Shown here piece after piece: positions 1 through 7,047 of a stretch of DNA of 37,970 nucleotides; the first letter of the stretch is position 1, and each line of letters begins with the position of its first letter. The DNA is from Acidimicrobiales bacterium (GTDB lineage: Bacteria > Actinomycetota > Acidimicrobiia > Acidimicrobiales > SZUA-35). A program made the translations under genes and the position numbers. The DNA lies in NCBI GenBank assembly GCA_020628065.1, contig JAHDFR010000002.1, positions 1-37,970 of the forward strand, read 5' to 3'. The notes under the pieces are model-generated. The model saw nothing but the letters and a program-made list of their open reading frames with translations, did no database searches and was not told the DNA's origin.

Positions 1-283
1 CGGATGGAACAATGAATTTGGAGGCGGCCAGAGCGTCGAGCGCCGAGGAAAACGACTTCCATCGGCGAGGGTCAAGCCCGTTGGCGTCAAAACAGGCCCG
101 CGGAGTTGGATGATCAGTGAGCGTTTCCACCACGGCCACCAGGTCGGGGGAGCGTAGAAAGTTCAGCCGGCGATTGTCGTAATGGTACGCCAAGGCGCCA
201 AACGGCTCAGGTCTAATCGCCACCCTCGGGTGGAGCACCCACTTACCGGCCTCAGGATGGCTCGGAGGGTTCATCTGTGGCAT
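1..283 (-). CDS. mftB: MftB, mycofactocin peptide-recognition chaperone (3' end cut by window edge)
   Basis: My own translation of the minus strand gives about 94 residues running off the left edge. Early in the protein is a block reading WVLHPRVAIRPEPFGALAYH, followed by NRRLNFLRSPDLVAVVETL and a C-terminal ALDALAASKFIVPS. This matches MftB, the small RRE-type (PqqD-like) protein that binds the MftA precursor and presents it to the radical-SAM enzyme MftC. Most of the protein is visible, but the stop lies outside the window. The ATG at 283 is 42 bases after the mftA stop; a second in-frame ATG at 274 is also possible, and no strong ribosome site separates them. Its position directly after mftA on the same strand supports the call. 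mftC and later genes should lie to the left, outside the window. Confidence 0.86.
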   Translation of the reverse strand, partial: MPQMNPPSHPEAGKWVLHPRVAIRPEPFGALAYHYDNRRLNFLRSPDLVAVVETLTDHPTPRACFDANGLDPRRWKSFSSALDALAASKFIVPS

Positions 284-325
284 TGCTGACGGCGGAGACG
301 CCTTCGTGGTCAGGATGATCGGTCC

Positions 326-481
326 CTAGTAGACACCGCACATGCCGTCGATGGAGATCTCTTCGACCAGCAGCTCCTCTTCGATCAGCACATCGTCTGT
401 CGACACCCCGGCACCAAGATCTTGGCCGTCAGATTGCAGGTCGTCACTCGTGGTTTGGTCAAGCGTTGTTGGATCAACCAT
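326..481 (-). CDS. mftA: MftA, mycofactocin precursor peptide
   Basis: A 51-codon gene, too short for many gene callers. The peptide starts MVDPTTLDQT, is rich in Asp and Glu, and ends in VEEISIDGMCGVY. The C-terminal IDGMCGVY is the hallmark of MftA: the terminal Val-Tyr dipeptide is decarboxylated and cross-linked by MftC, then excised by MftE to become the core of the redox cofactor mycofactocin. The start ATG at 481 is preceded at the proper distance by TAAGGT plus six bases, so the message may be leaderless; AAGGTGG four bases upstream could equally act as a ribosome site. mftB follows on the same strand. No TetR-type mftR lies immediately upstream; an alcohol dehydrogenase does. Confidence 0.94.
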   Translation of the reverse strand: MVDPTTLDQTTSDDLQSDGQDLGAGVSTDDVLIEEELLVEEISIDGMCGVY

Positions 482-487
482 GCAACC

Positions 488-493
488 ACCTTA
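488..493 (-). promoter_or_regulatory. -10 element of mftA (leaderless pattern)
   Basis: TAAGGT on the minus strand, then GGTTGC, then the mftA ATG. A TAnnnT box six bases from a start codon is the arrangement of leaderless actinobacterial transcripts. No convincing -35 is seen. The 3' part of the box also forms AAGGTGG, which could serve as a ribosome site if transcription starts further upstream. Confidence 0.5.
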
Positions 494-545
494 GACGAGA
501 TCAGTCAACGGTGAGAAAGCGGTCGGAAAGCGGCGAGATGCCGGA

Positions 546-1718
546 CTACCGAAGGTCAAACGCCACCTTGACTGCTCCTAGTCGGCCCGCTTGCGCCGCA
601 TGGGCCAGTGCGTCTCGATAGTCGTCCAACGAATACTTCGCCGAGACGAGTCGCCCAAGATCGGCTGCTTCCACCAGTTCCATGGCCATGTCGAACGTGC
701 GCCTGGTGGAACCGTCGTCCAATTGTTCGGTGCCGTAGGTGTAGGCGCCGATCAGCTGCGTCTCCCGATGCCAAAGAGCAGTGAGCTGCAGTGAGACCTG
801 CCCCGGCATCCCGACCAGGACAACTTTGCCGCGAGGGCGGGTGACACCGATGGACTGCTCGATTGATGCCGCATTGCCAACGGCGTCGATAACGATGTCC
901 GCGCCGTTCGAGAGGTCACCACCGATAACGAAACTGCCGCTGGCCCGGCGAATGGCCCTGCGGAACTCGGCCGGCTCGACCACGATGTCAGCGCCGAGAT
1001 CTTGAGCCAAGGCACGCTGCTCCGGGTATTTCGCCGCCATCACCACCGTTCCGGCACCTGTGAAGTGCCGGATGGCGGCCAGTGTGGTCAGGCCCATAGT
1101 GCCGGAGCCCAGAATGCCAACGGTGTCGCCGTCACCTACGCCGGCTCGAAGCGCGGCATGGACACCGACGGCCGTCGGCTCAACCATGACGGCTGCCTCG
1201 TCGGAGATCGAATCCGGCACAGGGTGAAGCTGTGACTCATGGGCAACAAATTCGCTCGACCAGCCACCGCCGGTCGAACAGCAGTAACCGGTTTGGATTC
1301 CGGGCTCAAGAGAGCCCGAGACCAGATGGCTGTAGTCGTCCCCGTCGCCGGGGGCAGCGCCGTCGAAAGGCGGGTCAAAGCCTCGCGCCTCATGTCCGAG
1401 AACCGGTTCCAATACCACCCGCTCGCCCGACGGCAGTTGGCCCACGACTTCGTGCCCCGGCACAAATGGAAACGAGACCCACGGCTCGAAGTAGCGAGAT
1501 GACTTCCCGTCGACGGTTGCCAGGTCCGACCCGCAGATACCGGCTAGACGGGTGGTCACCCGATGCCAGCCGGGTCCCGGCAGCTCGATCGGCTCGGTTT
1601 CCACTAGTCGCAGGGGACCGGTCGACGCTCCGCTGCCGGCCCGCAGCCGGCCGGTTACGGCGGCAGCGGCGTACCGGGCTTCGTTCCTGGTGAACTCCAG
1701 AGCTATCACGTTGGCCAC
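546..1718 (-). CDS. Zinc-type medium-chain alcohol dehydrogenase, mycofactocin-associated
   Basis: A 390-residue MDR-superfamily dehydrogenase. Visible motifs are GICGSD with the catalytic-zinc Cys62, PGHE at residues 88-90, VEPTAV near 179-184 and the nucleotide-binding GSGTMG at 204-209. The lobe that usually carries the four structural-zinc cysteines (about residues 108-135) has none; the only nearby cysteines are the pair in GYCCSTGGGW. The gene stands 64 bases upstream of mftA on the same strand. Mycofactocin loci commonly carry dehydrogenases whose NAD(P) is not exchangeable and that need this cofactor, so a role as a mycofactocin-linked alcohol dehydrogenase is inferred from context only. 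The annotated GTG start could be replaced by the GTG at 1709, which has TACCGT seven bases upstream. Confidence 0.88.
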   Translation of the reverse strand: MANVIALEFTRNEARYAAAAVTGRLRAGSGASTGPLRLVETEPIELPGPGWHRVTTRLAGICGSDLATVDGKSSRYFEPWVSFPFVPGHEVVGQLPSGERVVLEPVLGHEARGFDPPFDGAAPGDGDDYSHLVSGSLEPGIQTGYCCSTGGGWSSEFVAHESQLHPVPDSISDEAAVMVEPTAVGVHAALRAGVGDGDTVGILGSGTMGLTTLAAIRHFTGAGTVVMAAKYPEQRALAQDLGADIVVEPAEFRRAIRRASGSFVIGGDLSNGADIVIDAVGNAASIEQSIGVTRPRGKVVLVGMPGQVSLQLTALWHRETQLIGAYTYGTEQLDDGSTRRTFDMAMELVEAADLGRLVSAKYSLDDYRDALAHAAQAGRLGAVKVAFDLR

Positions 1719-1722
1719 GGTA
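1717..1722 (-). promoter_or_regulatory. Possible -10 element for the dehydrogenase (alternative start)
   Basis: TACCGT on the minus strand, followed by seven bases and the in-frame GTG at 1709. It overlaps the upstream GTG start at 1718, so it is meaningful only if translation starts at the later GTG. The spacing fits the leaderless pattern of other genes in this window. Confidence 0.25.
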
Positions 1723-1848
1723 TCAGGTCGGGGTCATTGCAGGTCCGGTCACGGTGTCTTGGTCCCACTGCCGGCTTCGGTGATCAGCATCGGGCCTGTG
1801 AAAGTGTTCGGAGATACTTGTGGTGCCGAAGATGTCACACCGGGTCTT

Positions 1849-1854
1849 TAACGT
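1849..1854 (+). promoter_or_regulatory. -10 element of the four-cysteine mini-protein gene
   Basis: TAACGT, seven bases, then ATG at 1862. It fits the leaderless arrangement and favours ATG 1862 over the upstream GTG at 1820. Confidence 0.4.
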
Positions 1855-1861
1855 CGGGGAC

Positions 1862-2080
1862 ATGAACCTGGTAATCGACTGCGACACCTGCGCCAAACAA
1901 CACACTGACGCCTGTGGCGACTGTGTAGTCACGTTCCTGGTCTCTCGCGAGCCGGACGATGCTGTCGTCTTTGATGTGGCGGCCTATGCAGCAGTCAAGC
2001 GTCTCCAACGGGCAGGCCTGGTAGCAGACCTCCAGCACCAGGTACGTCCGTCGGGCGGCACCCTAAACGCCACCGGGTGA
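1862..2080 (+). CDS. Small four-cysteine (zinc-knuckle-like) conserved actinobacterial protein
   Basis: A 72-residue protein beginning MNLVIDCDTC. Cysteines at residues 7, 10, 18 and 21 form C-x2-C-x7-C-x2-C, which looks like a small metal-binding knuckle. A hydrophobic stretch VVTFLV follows, then an acidic segment ending in KRLQRAGLVADLQ. I recognise this as a short protein type common in actinobacterial genomes; I know of no function for it. The start at 1862 was chosen because homologous proteins begin just before the first Cys pair and a TAnnnT box sits seven bases upstream. The GTG at 1820 (with GGAG six bases before it) would add 14 residues and cannot be excluded. It lies 59 bases before queG, divergent from the dehydrogenase. 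Confidence 0.75.
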   Translation: MNLVIDCDTCAKQHTDACGDCVVTFLVSREPDDAVVFDVAAYAAVKRLQRAGLVADLQHQVRPSGGTLNATG

Positions 2081-2139
2081 ACCGCTGTATACCGCTCCAT
2101 AAGGTTGAGTTAGGGGTGCGGTAGAGGCAACCTGTACGT

Positions 2140-3336
2140 GTGGATCAAAAGCCGGTGGCGGCAACAAGTGACACAACCGAACTTCGTGACAGGCTTTTGG
2201 ATGTTGGTCGCCAGGCCGGTCTGGTAGCGGTAGGAGTTGCCGGGGCGGGCCGCCAACAACCGGCGTTCGCCGTGTTGTCCAACCGGAAACTCGCCGGTCT
2301 TTCCGGCTCAATGCAGTTCACCTATCGGAACCCGGAACGATCCACCGACCCAAAACGCCACCTCCCCTCGGCACGAGCACTGGTGGTTGGTGCTTTGCGC
2401 TACGGCGGCAGCAGCCGGTTGATCGATGGCATCGGATCGCAGGGGAGCGACAGTACACACGATCGCCGCCTTTCGGCTCGGGTGGCTCGATACGCCAGGG
2501 GAAACAGCTATGAGTTGCTGGCTCAAGCGCTCGAATCTGTGGCGGAAGTGCTCAGACAGGCCGGCTACCGGGCAGTGGTGGTGGCTGACAGTAACCATGT
2601 TGTGGACCGCAACGCCGCTTGGGAAGCGGGAATTGGTTGGTACGGCAAGAACTCCAATTTGCTGGTACCGGGCGTCGGTAGCTGGGTGGTGATCGGCTCG
2701 ATCTTGACCGATGCGGAGCTGGAGCCCACCGGCCCGCCCGTGAGCGATCAGTGCGGGAGGTGTCAGGCCTGCGTCACCGACTGCCCGACCGAGGCCATCG
2801 TGGCTCCCGGTGTTGTTGATGCCACTCGTTGCATCGCCTGGCTGGTGCAAGCCGGTGAGCCCATCCCTCGGCCTCTGCGTTCGGCGGTTGGAGATCGGAT
2901 CTATGGTTGCGATGACTGCCAGGACGTCTGTCCGGTTGGGTCACCGGACCATGAACACCAGGCCGACAACTTGGTCGAGAGCGACGTAGGCTATGGAGCT
3001 TCGCTGGAGTCCAGCTATCCCGATGTTCTTTGGATCCTTAACGCAACCGATGAGGAATTGCTGACCCGCTATGGACACTGGTACATCGCCGATCGCAACC
3101 CAGACGTCATCCGTCGAACAGCCCTTGTCGTACTGGGGAACATTGCGCAGACCGAGGACTCGCGCCGGATCGAGCCGGTGCTCAGTCGATATCTACGGTC
3201 GCAGTCGAGGATCTTGGTGCAGCACGCTGTGTGGGCGGCGCAGCAACTTCAGCTGACACATCTGATTCCCGACTCGGTACGCCATTCAGAAGATCCAGTC
3301 ATTCAAGACGAACTCAGCCATCAGCATGCGTCGTGA
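2140..3336 (+). CDS. queG: Epoxyqueuosine reductase QueG
   Basis: A 398-residue cobalamin- and iron-sulfur-dependent reductase that turns epoxyqueuosine into queuosine in tRNA, the last step of queuosine synthesis. Cysteines C205, C208, C211 and C215 (CGRCQACVTDCP) and C231, C257, C260 and C264 (CDDCQDVCP) supply two 4Fe-4S clusters. GIGWYGKN at 164-171 and SWVVIGSILTD at 181-191 are family signatures; Asp150 aligns with the proposed catalytic acid. A short insertion lies at about 91-110. The last 100 residues look like the HEAT-type repeat domain found in QueG proteins. The start is GTG, with AGAGG about ten bases upstream and a TAAGGT box at 2100-2105. No other queuosine gene is in the window. 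The stop overlaps the next gene's GTG. Confidence 0.93.
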   Translation: MDQKPVAATSDTTELRDRLLDVGRQAGLVAVGVAGAGRQQPAFAVLSNRKLAGLSGSMQFTYRNPERSTDPKRHLPSARALVVGALRYGGSSRLIDGIGSQGSDSTHDRRLSARVARYARGNSYELLAQALESVAEVLRQAGYRAVVVADSNHVVDRNAAWEAGIGWYGKNSNLLVPGVGSWVVIGSILTDAELEPTGPPVSDQCGRCQACVTDCPTEAIVAPGVVDATRCIAWLVQAGEPIPRPLRSAVGDRIYGCDDCQDVCPVGSPDHEHQADNLVESDVGYGASLESSYPDVLWILNATDEELLTRYGHWYIADRNPDVIRRTALVVLGNIAQTEDSRRIEPVLSRYLRSQSRILVQHAVWAAQQLQLTHLIPDSVRHSEDPVIQDELSHQHAS

Positions 3337-4523
3337 CTAAGACCGGTCGTCGTATAGTCGACTCCGCTCCGATCGGACGGCATTTACTGGTGACCAACGA
3401 CTTCCCCCCGAAGGTTGGTGGCATCCAAAACTACCTGTGGGAGCTTTGGCGGCGGTTGCCACCCGAATCGTTCTCCGTCTACACCACGCCGTACTCCGGC
3501 ACCGCGGCCTTTGATGCCCGGCAGGGCTTTGCGGTGGAACGATGCCCGGAGCCGTTTCTGATCCCATACCCCTGGCTGGCGGCCCGGATACGTCGACTGG
3601 CGGTTTCCCAAGGCCAAGAGTTCATCGTGTTTGATCCCGCAGTGCCGCTCGGAGTCGTAGCGCCGAGCGTCGGTATACCCTACGGCGTCGTTCTGCACGG
3701 GGCCGAAGTGGCGATACCTGGTCGTTTGCCTGGCAGCCGAGCGGTCCTATCGAGGACGCTGGCCGGAGCGAATCTGGTGCTGGCGGCCGGGCAGTACTCG
3801 CTGGATGAAGCGGAGCGATGTGTGGGTCGGCCGTTGCCGTCGGTTGTAATTCCTCCGGGAGTCGACATCGACAGATTTCGCCCGATGACGGCCGACGATC
3901 CGAAGAGACAGCATCTACGGCGCCAATTCGAAGTGAACGATGACGAGATCTTGTTGGCGGTGGTTACCCGACTGGTTCCCCGCAAGGGCATTGACACTGT
4001 GATGAAAGCCTTGGCCGTCTACGGCAATCAACGCGGCCCAGACCAGCCTCGAATCCGTCTTGTTGTTGGTGGCGATGGTCGTGAGCGACAAAAGCTCGTC
4101 GATCTGGCGTCCAGACTCAGATTGCCGGCTCAGTTCCTCGGTCGAGTAGATGATCAAAGAGTTGTCGATATCTACCAGGCCGCCGATCTGATGGCGATGC
4201 CGTGCAATGAACGGTGGTTCGGGCTCGAACAAGAGGGCTTTGGAATCGTCTTTCTGGAAGCGGCGGCCTGCGGAGTTCCGGCCATCGCGGGACGTTCCGG
4301 AGGTTCACACGAAGCAGTGGAGCACGGCGTGACCGGACTGGTTGTTGATCAACCGGACGACGTCGCCACGGTAGCAAATGCTCTCGGTCGGTTGGCCGAG
4401 GACGAAGAGCTACGTACCAAGATGGGTCTGGCCGCCCGTCAGCGAGCGGTCGACGACTTTACCTACGACCACCTGGCCGGCCGCCTGCAGGACGCGTTGG
4501 CCGCCGTCACAGTCGAGGATTGA
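3333..4523 (+). CDS. GT4-family glycosyltransferase, PimB-like
   Basis: About 396 residues starting at GTG 3333, which shares GTGA with the queG stop, implying coupled translation. The reading frame is open further upstream, but that part overlaps queG and looks non-native. Motifs are those of GT-B fold family 4 enzymes: VTNDFPPKVGGIQNYL near the N-terminus (acceptor side), PPGVDIDRFRP, VTRLVPRKGIDT, and the donor-binding stretch EGFGIVFLEAAACGVPAIAG. The combination of NDFPP-x-x-GGIQ and the late EGFGIVFLEA block most resembles PimB, the GDP-mannose-dependent enzyme adding the second mannose to phosphatidylinositol. The lipid acceptor cannot be read from sequence, so the name PimB is family inference. 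The enzyme would act at the inner face of the membrane. Confidence 0.85.
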   Translation: MTKTGRRIVDSAPIGRHLLVTNDFPPKVGGIQNYLWELWRRLPPESFSVYTTPYSGTAAFDARQGFAVERCPEPFLIPYPWLAARIRRLAVSQGQEFIVFDPAVPLGVVAPSVGIPYGVVLHGAEVAIPGRLPGSRAVLSRTLAGANLVLAAGQYSLDEAERCVGRPLPSVVIPPGVDIDRFRPMTADDPKRQHLRRQFEVNDDEILLAVVTRLVPRKGIDTVMKALAVYGNQRGPDQPRIRLVVGGDGRERQKLVDLASRLRLPAQFLGRVDDQRVVDIYQAADLMAMPCNERWFGLEQEGFGIVFLEAAACGVPAIAGRSGGSHEAVEHGVTGLVVDQPDDVATVANALGRLAEDEELRTKMGLAARQRAVDDFTYDHLAGRLQDALAAVTVED

Positions 4524-4575
4524 TGTCACAACCGTCAATTTGTTACAAAAGCGGCATTGATGGCAGCTGTTGCCG

Positions 4576-4581
4576 TACCAT
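4576..4581 (+). promoter_or_regulatory. Possible -10 element of the SRPBCC gene
   Basis: TACCAT, eight bases, then the ATG at 4590. The spacing is one base longer than in the clearest leaderless cases of this window, so support is modest. Confidence 0.25.
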
Positions 4582-4589
4582 TTTCATCG

Positions 4590-5084
4590 ATGGGGAATGA
4601 AGCAGGTCCGAACATCGAAACGCGTGTCGTCAAAACGACCGTTCAGGGCACGATTGACCAGTGCTTTCAGGTAGGCCTTGACGTCGAGTCGTATCCGGAA
4701 TGGATCGACTCGCTCGACAGCGTGGTCGTCGAATCCACCGACGAGGCGGGTCGCCCGAGCCAAGTGCGATTCGAAGCATCGGGGATCGGTCGCCGTTCAA
4801 GCTACGTGCTGGCGTACCAGCTGGAGGACGCGCCGAATCGCCTGGGTTGGACGTTGGTAACCGGCGACTTGATGCGCGCCATCGAGGGCAGCTACATGTT
4901 CAGCGATGTCACCGAGAACCCCGACACACCGATGACCGAGGTGGAATACCACCTGGCGGTGGACCTGGCGATTCCGCTACCCGGTTTCGTCAAGCGCAGA
5001 GCCGAGGACAAGGTGCTTGAGGCGGCGTTGTCACGGTTCAAGAACCGGGTGGAGACACTCAGTCAAGCCGAAGGACGAGTGTAA
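4590..5084 (+). CDS. SRPBCC (START/polyketide cyclase-like) lipid-binding fold protein
   Basis: A 164-residue protein of the SRPBCC helix-grip fold. It shows the usual pattern: an early strand, helix IDQCFQVGLDVESYPEWI, then VVVESTDEAGRPSQVRFEA, and a late hydrophobic LAVDLAIPLPGFVKRRAEDK leading into the long C-terminal helix. The YPEWI and LPGFVKRRAE stretches resemble the mycobacterial TB16.3 (Rv2185c) group, which sits a few genes from pimB in Mycobacterium; here it is the next gene after the PimB-like enzyme. A hydrophobic ligand is likely but unknown. Start chosen at 4590 because family members begin roughly ten residues before the first strand; ATG 4560 would add ten residues. Confidence 0.8.
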   Translation: MGNEAGPNIETRVVKTTVQGTIDQCFQVGLDVESYPEWIDSLDSVVVESTDEAGRPSQVRFEASGIGRRSSYVLAYQLEDAPNRLGWTLVTGDLMRAIEGSYMFSDVTENPDTPMTEVEYHLAVDLAIPLPGFVKRRAEDKVLEAALSRFKNRVETLSQAEGRV

Positions 5085-5176
5085 GAACAGGCTGTTCGTA
5101 GGCCTTCGGGCTGCGGATTTAGGCGTTACATGGTGTTCTACTTCAGAGCCGCCACTCATCGGCCGAATAGACCATC

Positions 5177-6994
5177 ATGCGTCTCCTACGAGTGGACTAT
5201 GCCAATAGTCCCAGCAGCCTCGATCTGCATCCTCTGGTAACAGTCGTCAACGGGCTATCCGAAGTCGAGCGGCGTGAGCTGCTGGCCCGCATACGTGATA
5301 TTGCCAGTGGTCGCGAGAGCGGGCTGCGCGGACTCGTCCTTGCCGGAGGGGAACTTGTCGAGTTGAGCGGATTCGGACACCGCTCCGGACGCCGATCGAC
5401 CGAGGTGGACCCGGTGGTTACGGAGCGCCGCCGCAGCTTGGATGACACTCCATCGGCTGACGAGCGTATTCAGCTGGCGCTCATCGAAGAAGCCCGCAGC
5501 CGACTATCGACCGGTTCGCTTGCCGATGTTCTCGCCCTGCGAGCCAGTCTCCGGGCCGCTGAGCGGCGTGACAGCGACGGATCTGTTGGCGAGGTAACGG
5601 CCTCCATCCAGTCGGAACCTGTGGTTGCCGAGGCGACAGTTTCGATGAGGCCGTCTGTGGACCCGGCGGCTGCTTTTGATGAAGGCACCTATAGGACAGT
5701 TGGCGAGGCCTTCGTGGTGGTACAGGGCATTCCTCGTACCAACCGCGTTCAGCCCGCCCCAATCGCGGAGCTTCAGCGGCGGTGGAGCGAGTTCGACGCT
5801 CGGTGGGCTCAATGCCAACAACGGGTTGACGAGCTGCGAAACGATCTTGAGCGTAAGGAAGCTGCAGCAGCAGCAAGCGAGCAGGCGTTGCAAAGCGCTG
5901 AGGACGTTGCTCGACCCGACCTGCTTTCTCCTAAACAGGAGCAAAGGTTGGAGGAGTTGGCTGAAAAGGCTGAGGGTCGGTCGAGGCGTTGGCGTCGCTC
6001 CGGCCAGCTCAGCGAACGTGAGCAGAAGGAGTTTGACTCTCTCCTGGCGGCTGTCAGAGTACAGAGTTGGACCGAATACTCGGTCTTCAGGTTGGCGCCT
6101 ACGGTGTCGGACGAAAAGCAGTCAGCGGTCGACGAGGCCCGATCAGCCAATGCCGTCGCCGAAGCCGAGGTTGAAGAGGCTCGAAGAGCTCTCAACGAGG
6201 ACCCCACGGTGGCCGAACTGGAGGTGGAGCGGGCGGAGATCCGCCAGGCGGCCTCCCACTATCTCGGAGCCCTGATGCCTGCTGACCTGGGCGAGGCACT
6301 GCTGGCGCTCGGTCAAGATGAACTCAACCCGGATTGGGCCGGATCGGTTACCGAGCTGTGCCGCGTGCTCGATCAGGCGCAGTTGGAACCCGACCTGCCA
6401 ACCGACCATTCCGATGATGCTCGAAGTGACTTCGAACGTACGGCCGACCAGATTCTCGACTGGACCCGACAGTGGCTGGCCGACCAGGAACGTGCCATGG
6501 CCCATCCACAGGATCTCAACACCGAGTCCGCTGCCATGGTGGAGCCTGGGGCGGCTCACGCCCGGCAAAGCTTCGACAACGTCGACGATCTACGGTCGGC
6601 GCTGGCTGATGCCGAGGATCGTCTCGTTCGCCATCAGCGGGCGCTGTCGACGCTAATGGCCGCCGGGCCTGTTGGCGATGACTCGGCCGGGCAGCCAACC
6701 GGCGTGGAGGTCTCCAGTGATGGGGAGCTGCGGGCTGAATCGATGGGTGAACGGCTGACGCAGGTGGTCTCAGCAGCCATTGCCGAAGCAGGTGAATCGC
6801 TCCCGATCCTTGTCGACATCGACTTTGAGGTCTTCGATCACGATTCCGGTCGTCAGCTGTTCGACCAGTGCCTGGAGCTGGCTGAGCAGGCTCAGATCAT
6901 CGTGCTGTCTACCAACGAGGCGGTGGGAAGTTGGGCCCGGGATGCTGGTCCACAGGCGGCTTCCTACGTCGAGCAAACCTCGATACATATCTGA
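5177..6994 (+). CDS. Coiled-coil protein resembling an SMC/ABC ATPase without a Walker A loop
   Basis: A 605-residue protein I do not recognise as a named family. The first 65 residues (MRLLRVDYANSPSS, then LHPLVTVVNGLSEVERREL) have the layout of an SMC/RecF-type N-terminus, but NGLSEVERREL stands where the P-loop GxxGxGKS should be. Charged heptad-like segments at about 205-260 and 320-360 predict coiled coils. The C-terminal 90 residues look like the second ATPase half: ILVDIDFEVFD resembles a Walker B strand, followed by QIIVLSTNEAVGSWA. Together this suggests a catalytically dead or strongly altered ATPase-like protein. It stands alone between the SRPBCC and glucokinase genes, 92 bases after the former. 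A role in chromosome or envelope organisation would be speculation. Confidence 0.7.
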   Translation: MRLLRVDYANSPSSLDLHPLVTVVNGLSEVERRELLARIRDIASGRESGLRGLVLAGGELVELSGFGHRSGRRSTEVDPVVTERRRSLDDTPSADERIQLALIEEARSRLSTGSLADVLALRASLRAAERRDSDGSVGEVTASIQSEPVVAEATVSMRPSVDPAAAFDEGTYRTVGEAFVVVQGIPRTNRVQPAPIAELQRRWSEFDARWAQCQQRVDELRNDLERKEAAAAASEQALQSAEDVARPDLLSPKQEQRLEELAEKAEGRSRRWRRSGQLSEREQKEFDSLLAAVRVQSWTEYSVFRLAPTVSDEKQSAVDEARSANAVAEAEVEEARRALNEDPTVAELEVERAEIRQAASHYLGALMPADLGEALLALGQDELNPDWAGSVTELCRVLDQAQLEPDLPTDHSDDARSDFERTADQILDWTRQWLADQERAMAHPQDLNTESAAMVEPGAAHARQSFDNVDDLRSALADAEDRLVRHQRALSTLMAAGPVGDDSAGQPTGVEVSSDGELRAESMGERLTQVVSAAIAEAGESLPILVDIDFEVFDHDSGRQLFDQCLELAEQAQIIVLSTNEAVGSWARDAGPQAASYVEQTSIHI

Positions 6995-7035
6995 TCGGCG
7001 CAGCCGGCTCTGGCAGTAAGCGGTCGACGCCGACC

Positions 7036-7041
7036 TAAGCT
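7036..7041 (+). promoter_or_regulatory. -10 element of the glucokinase gene (leaderless pattern)
   Basis: TAAGCT, six bases (GACCCC), then ATG at 7048. There is no ribosome-binding sequence between box and start. A clear case of the leaderless arrangement. Confidence 0.55.
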
Positions 7042-7047
7042 GACCCC

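Noticed and set aside
2308-2850. A 180-codon minus-strand frame
   Set aside because: It is antisense to the middle of queG, including its iron-sulfur motifs, and shows no domain of its own.
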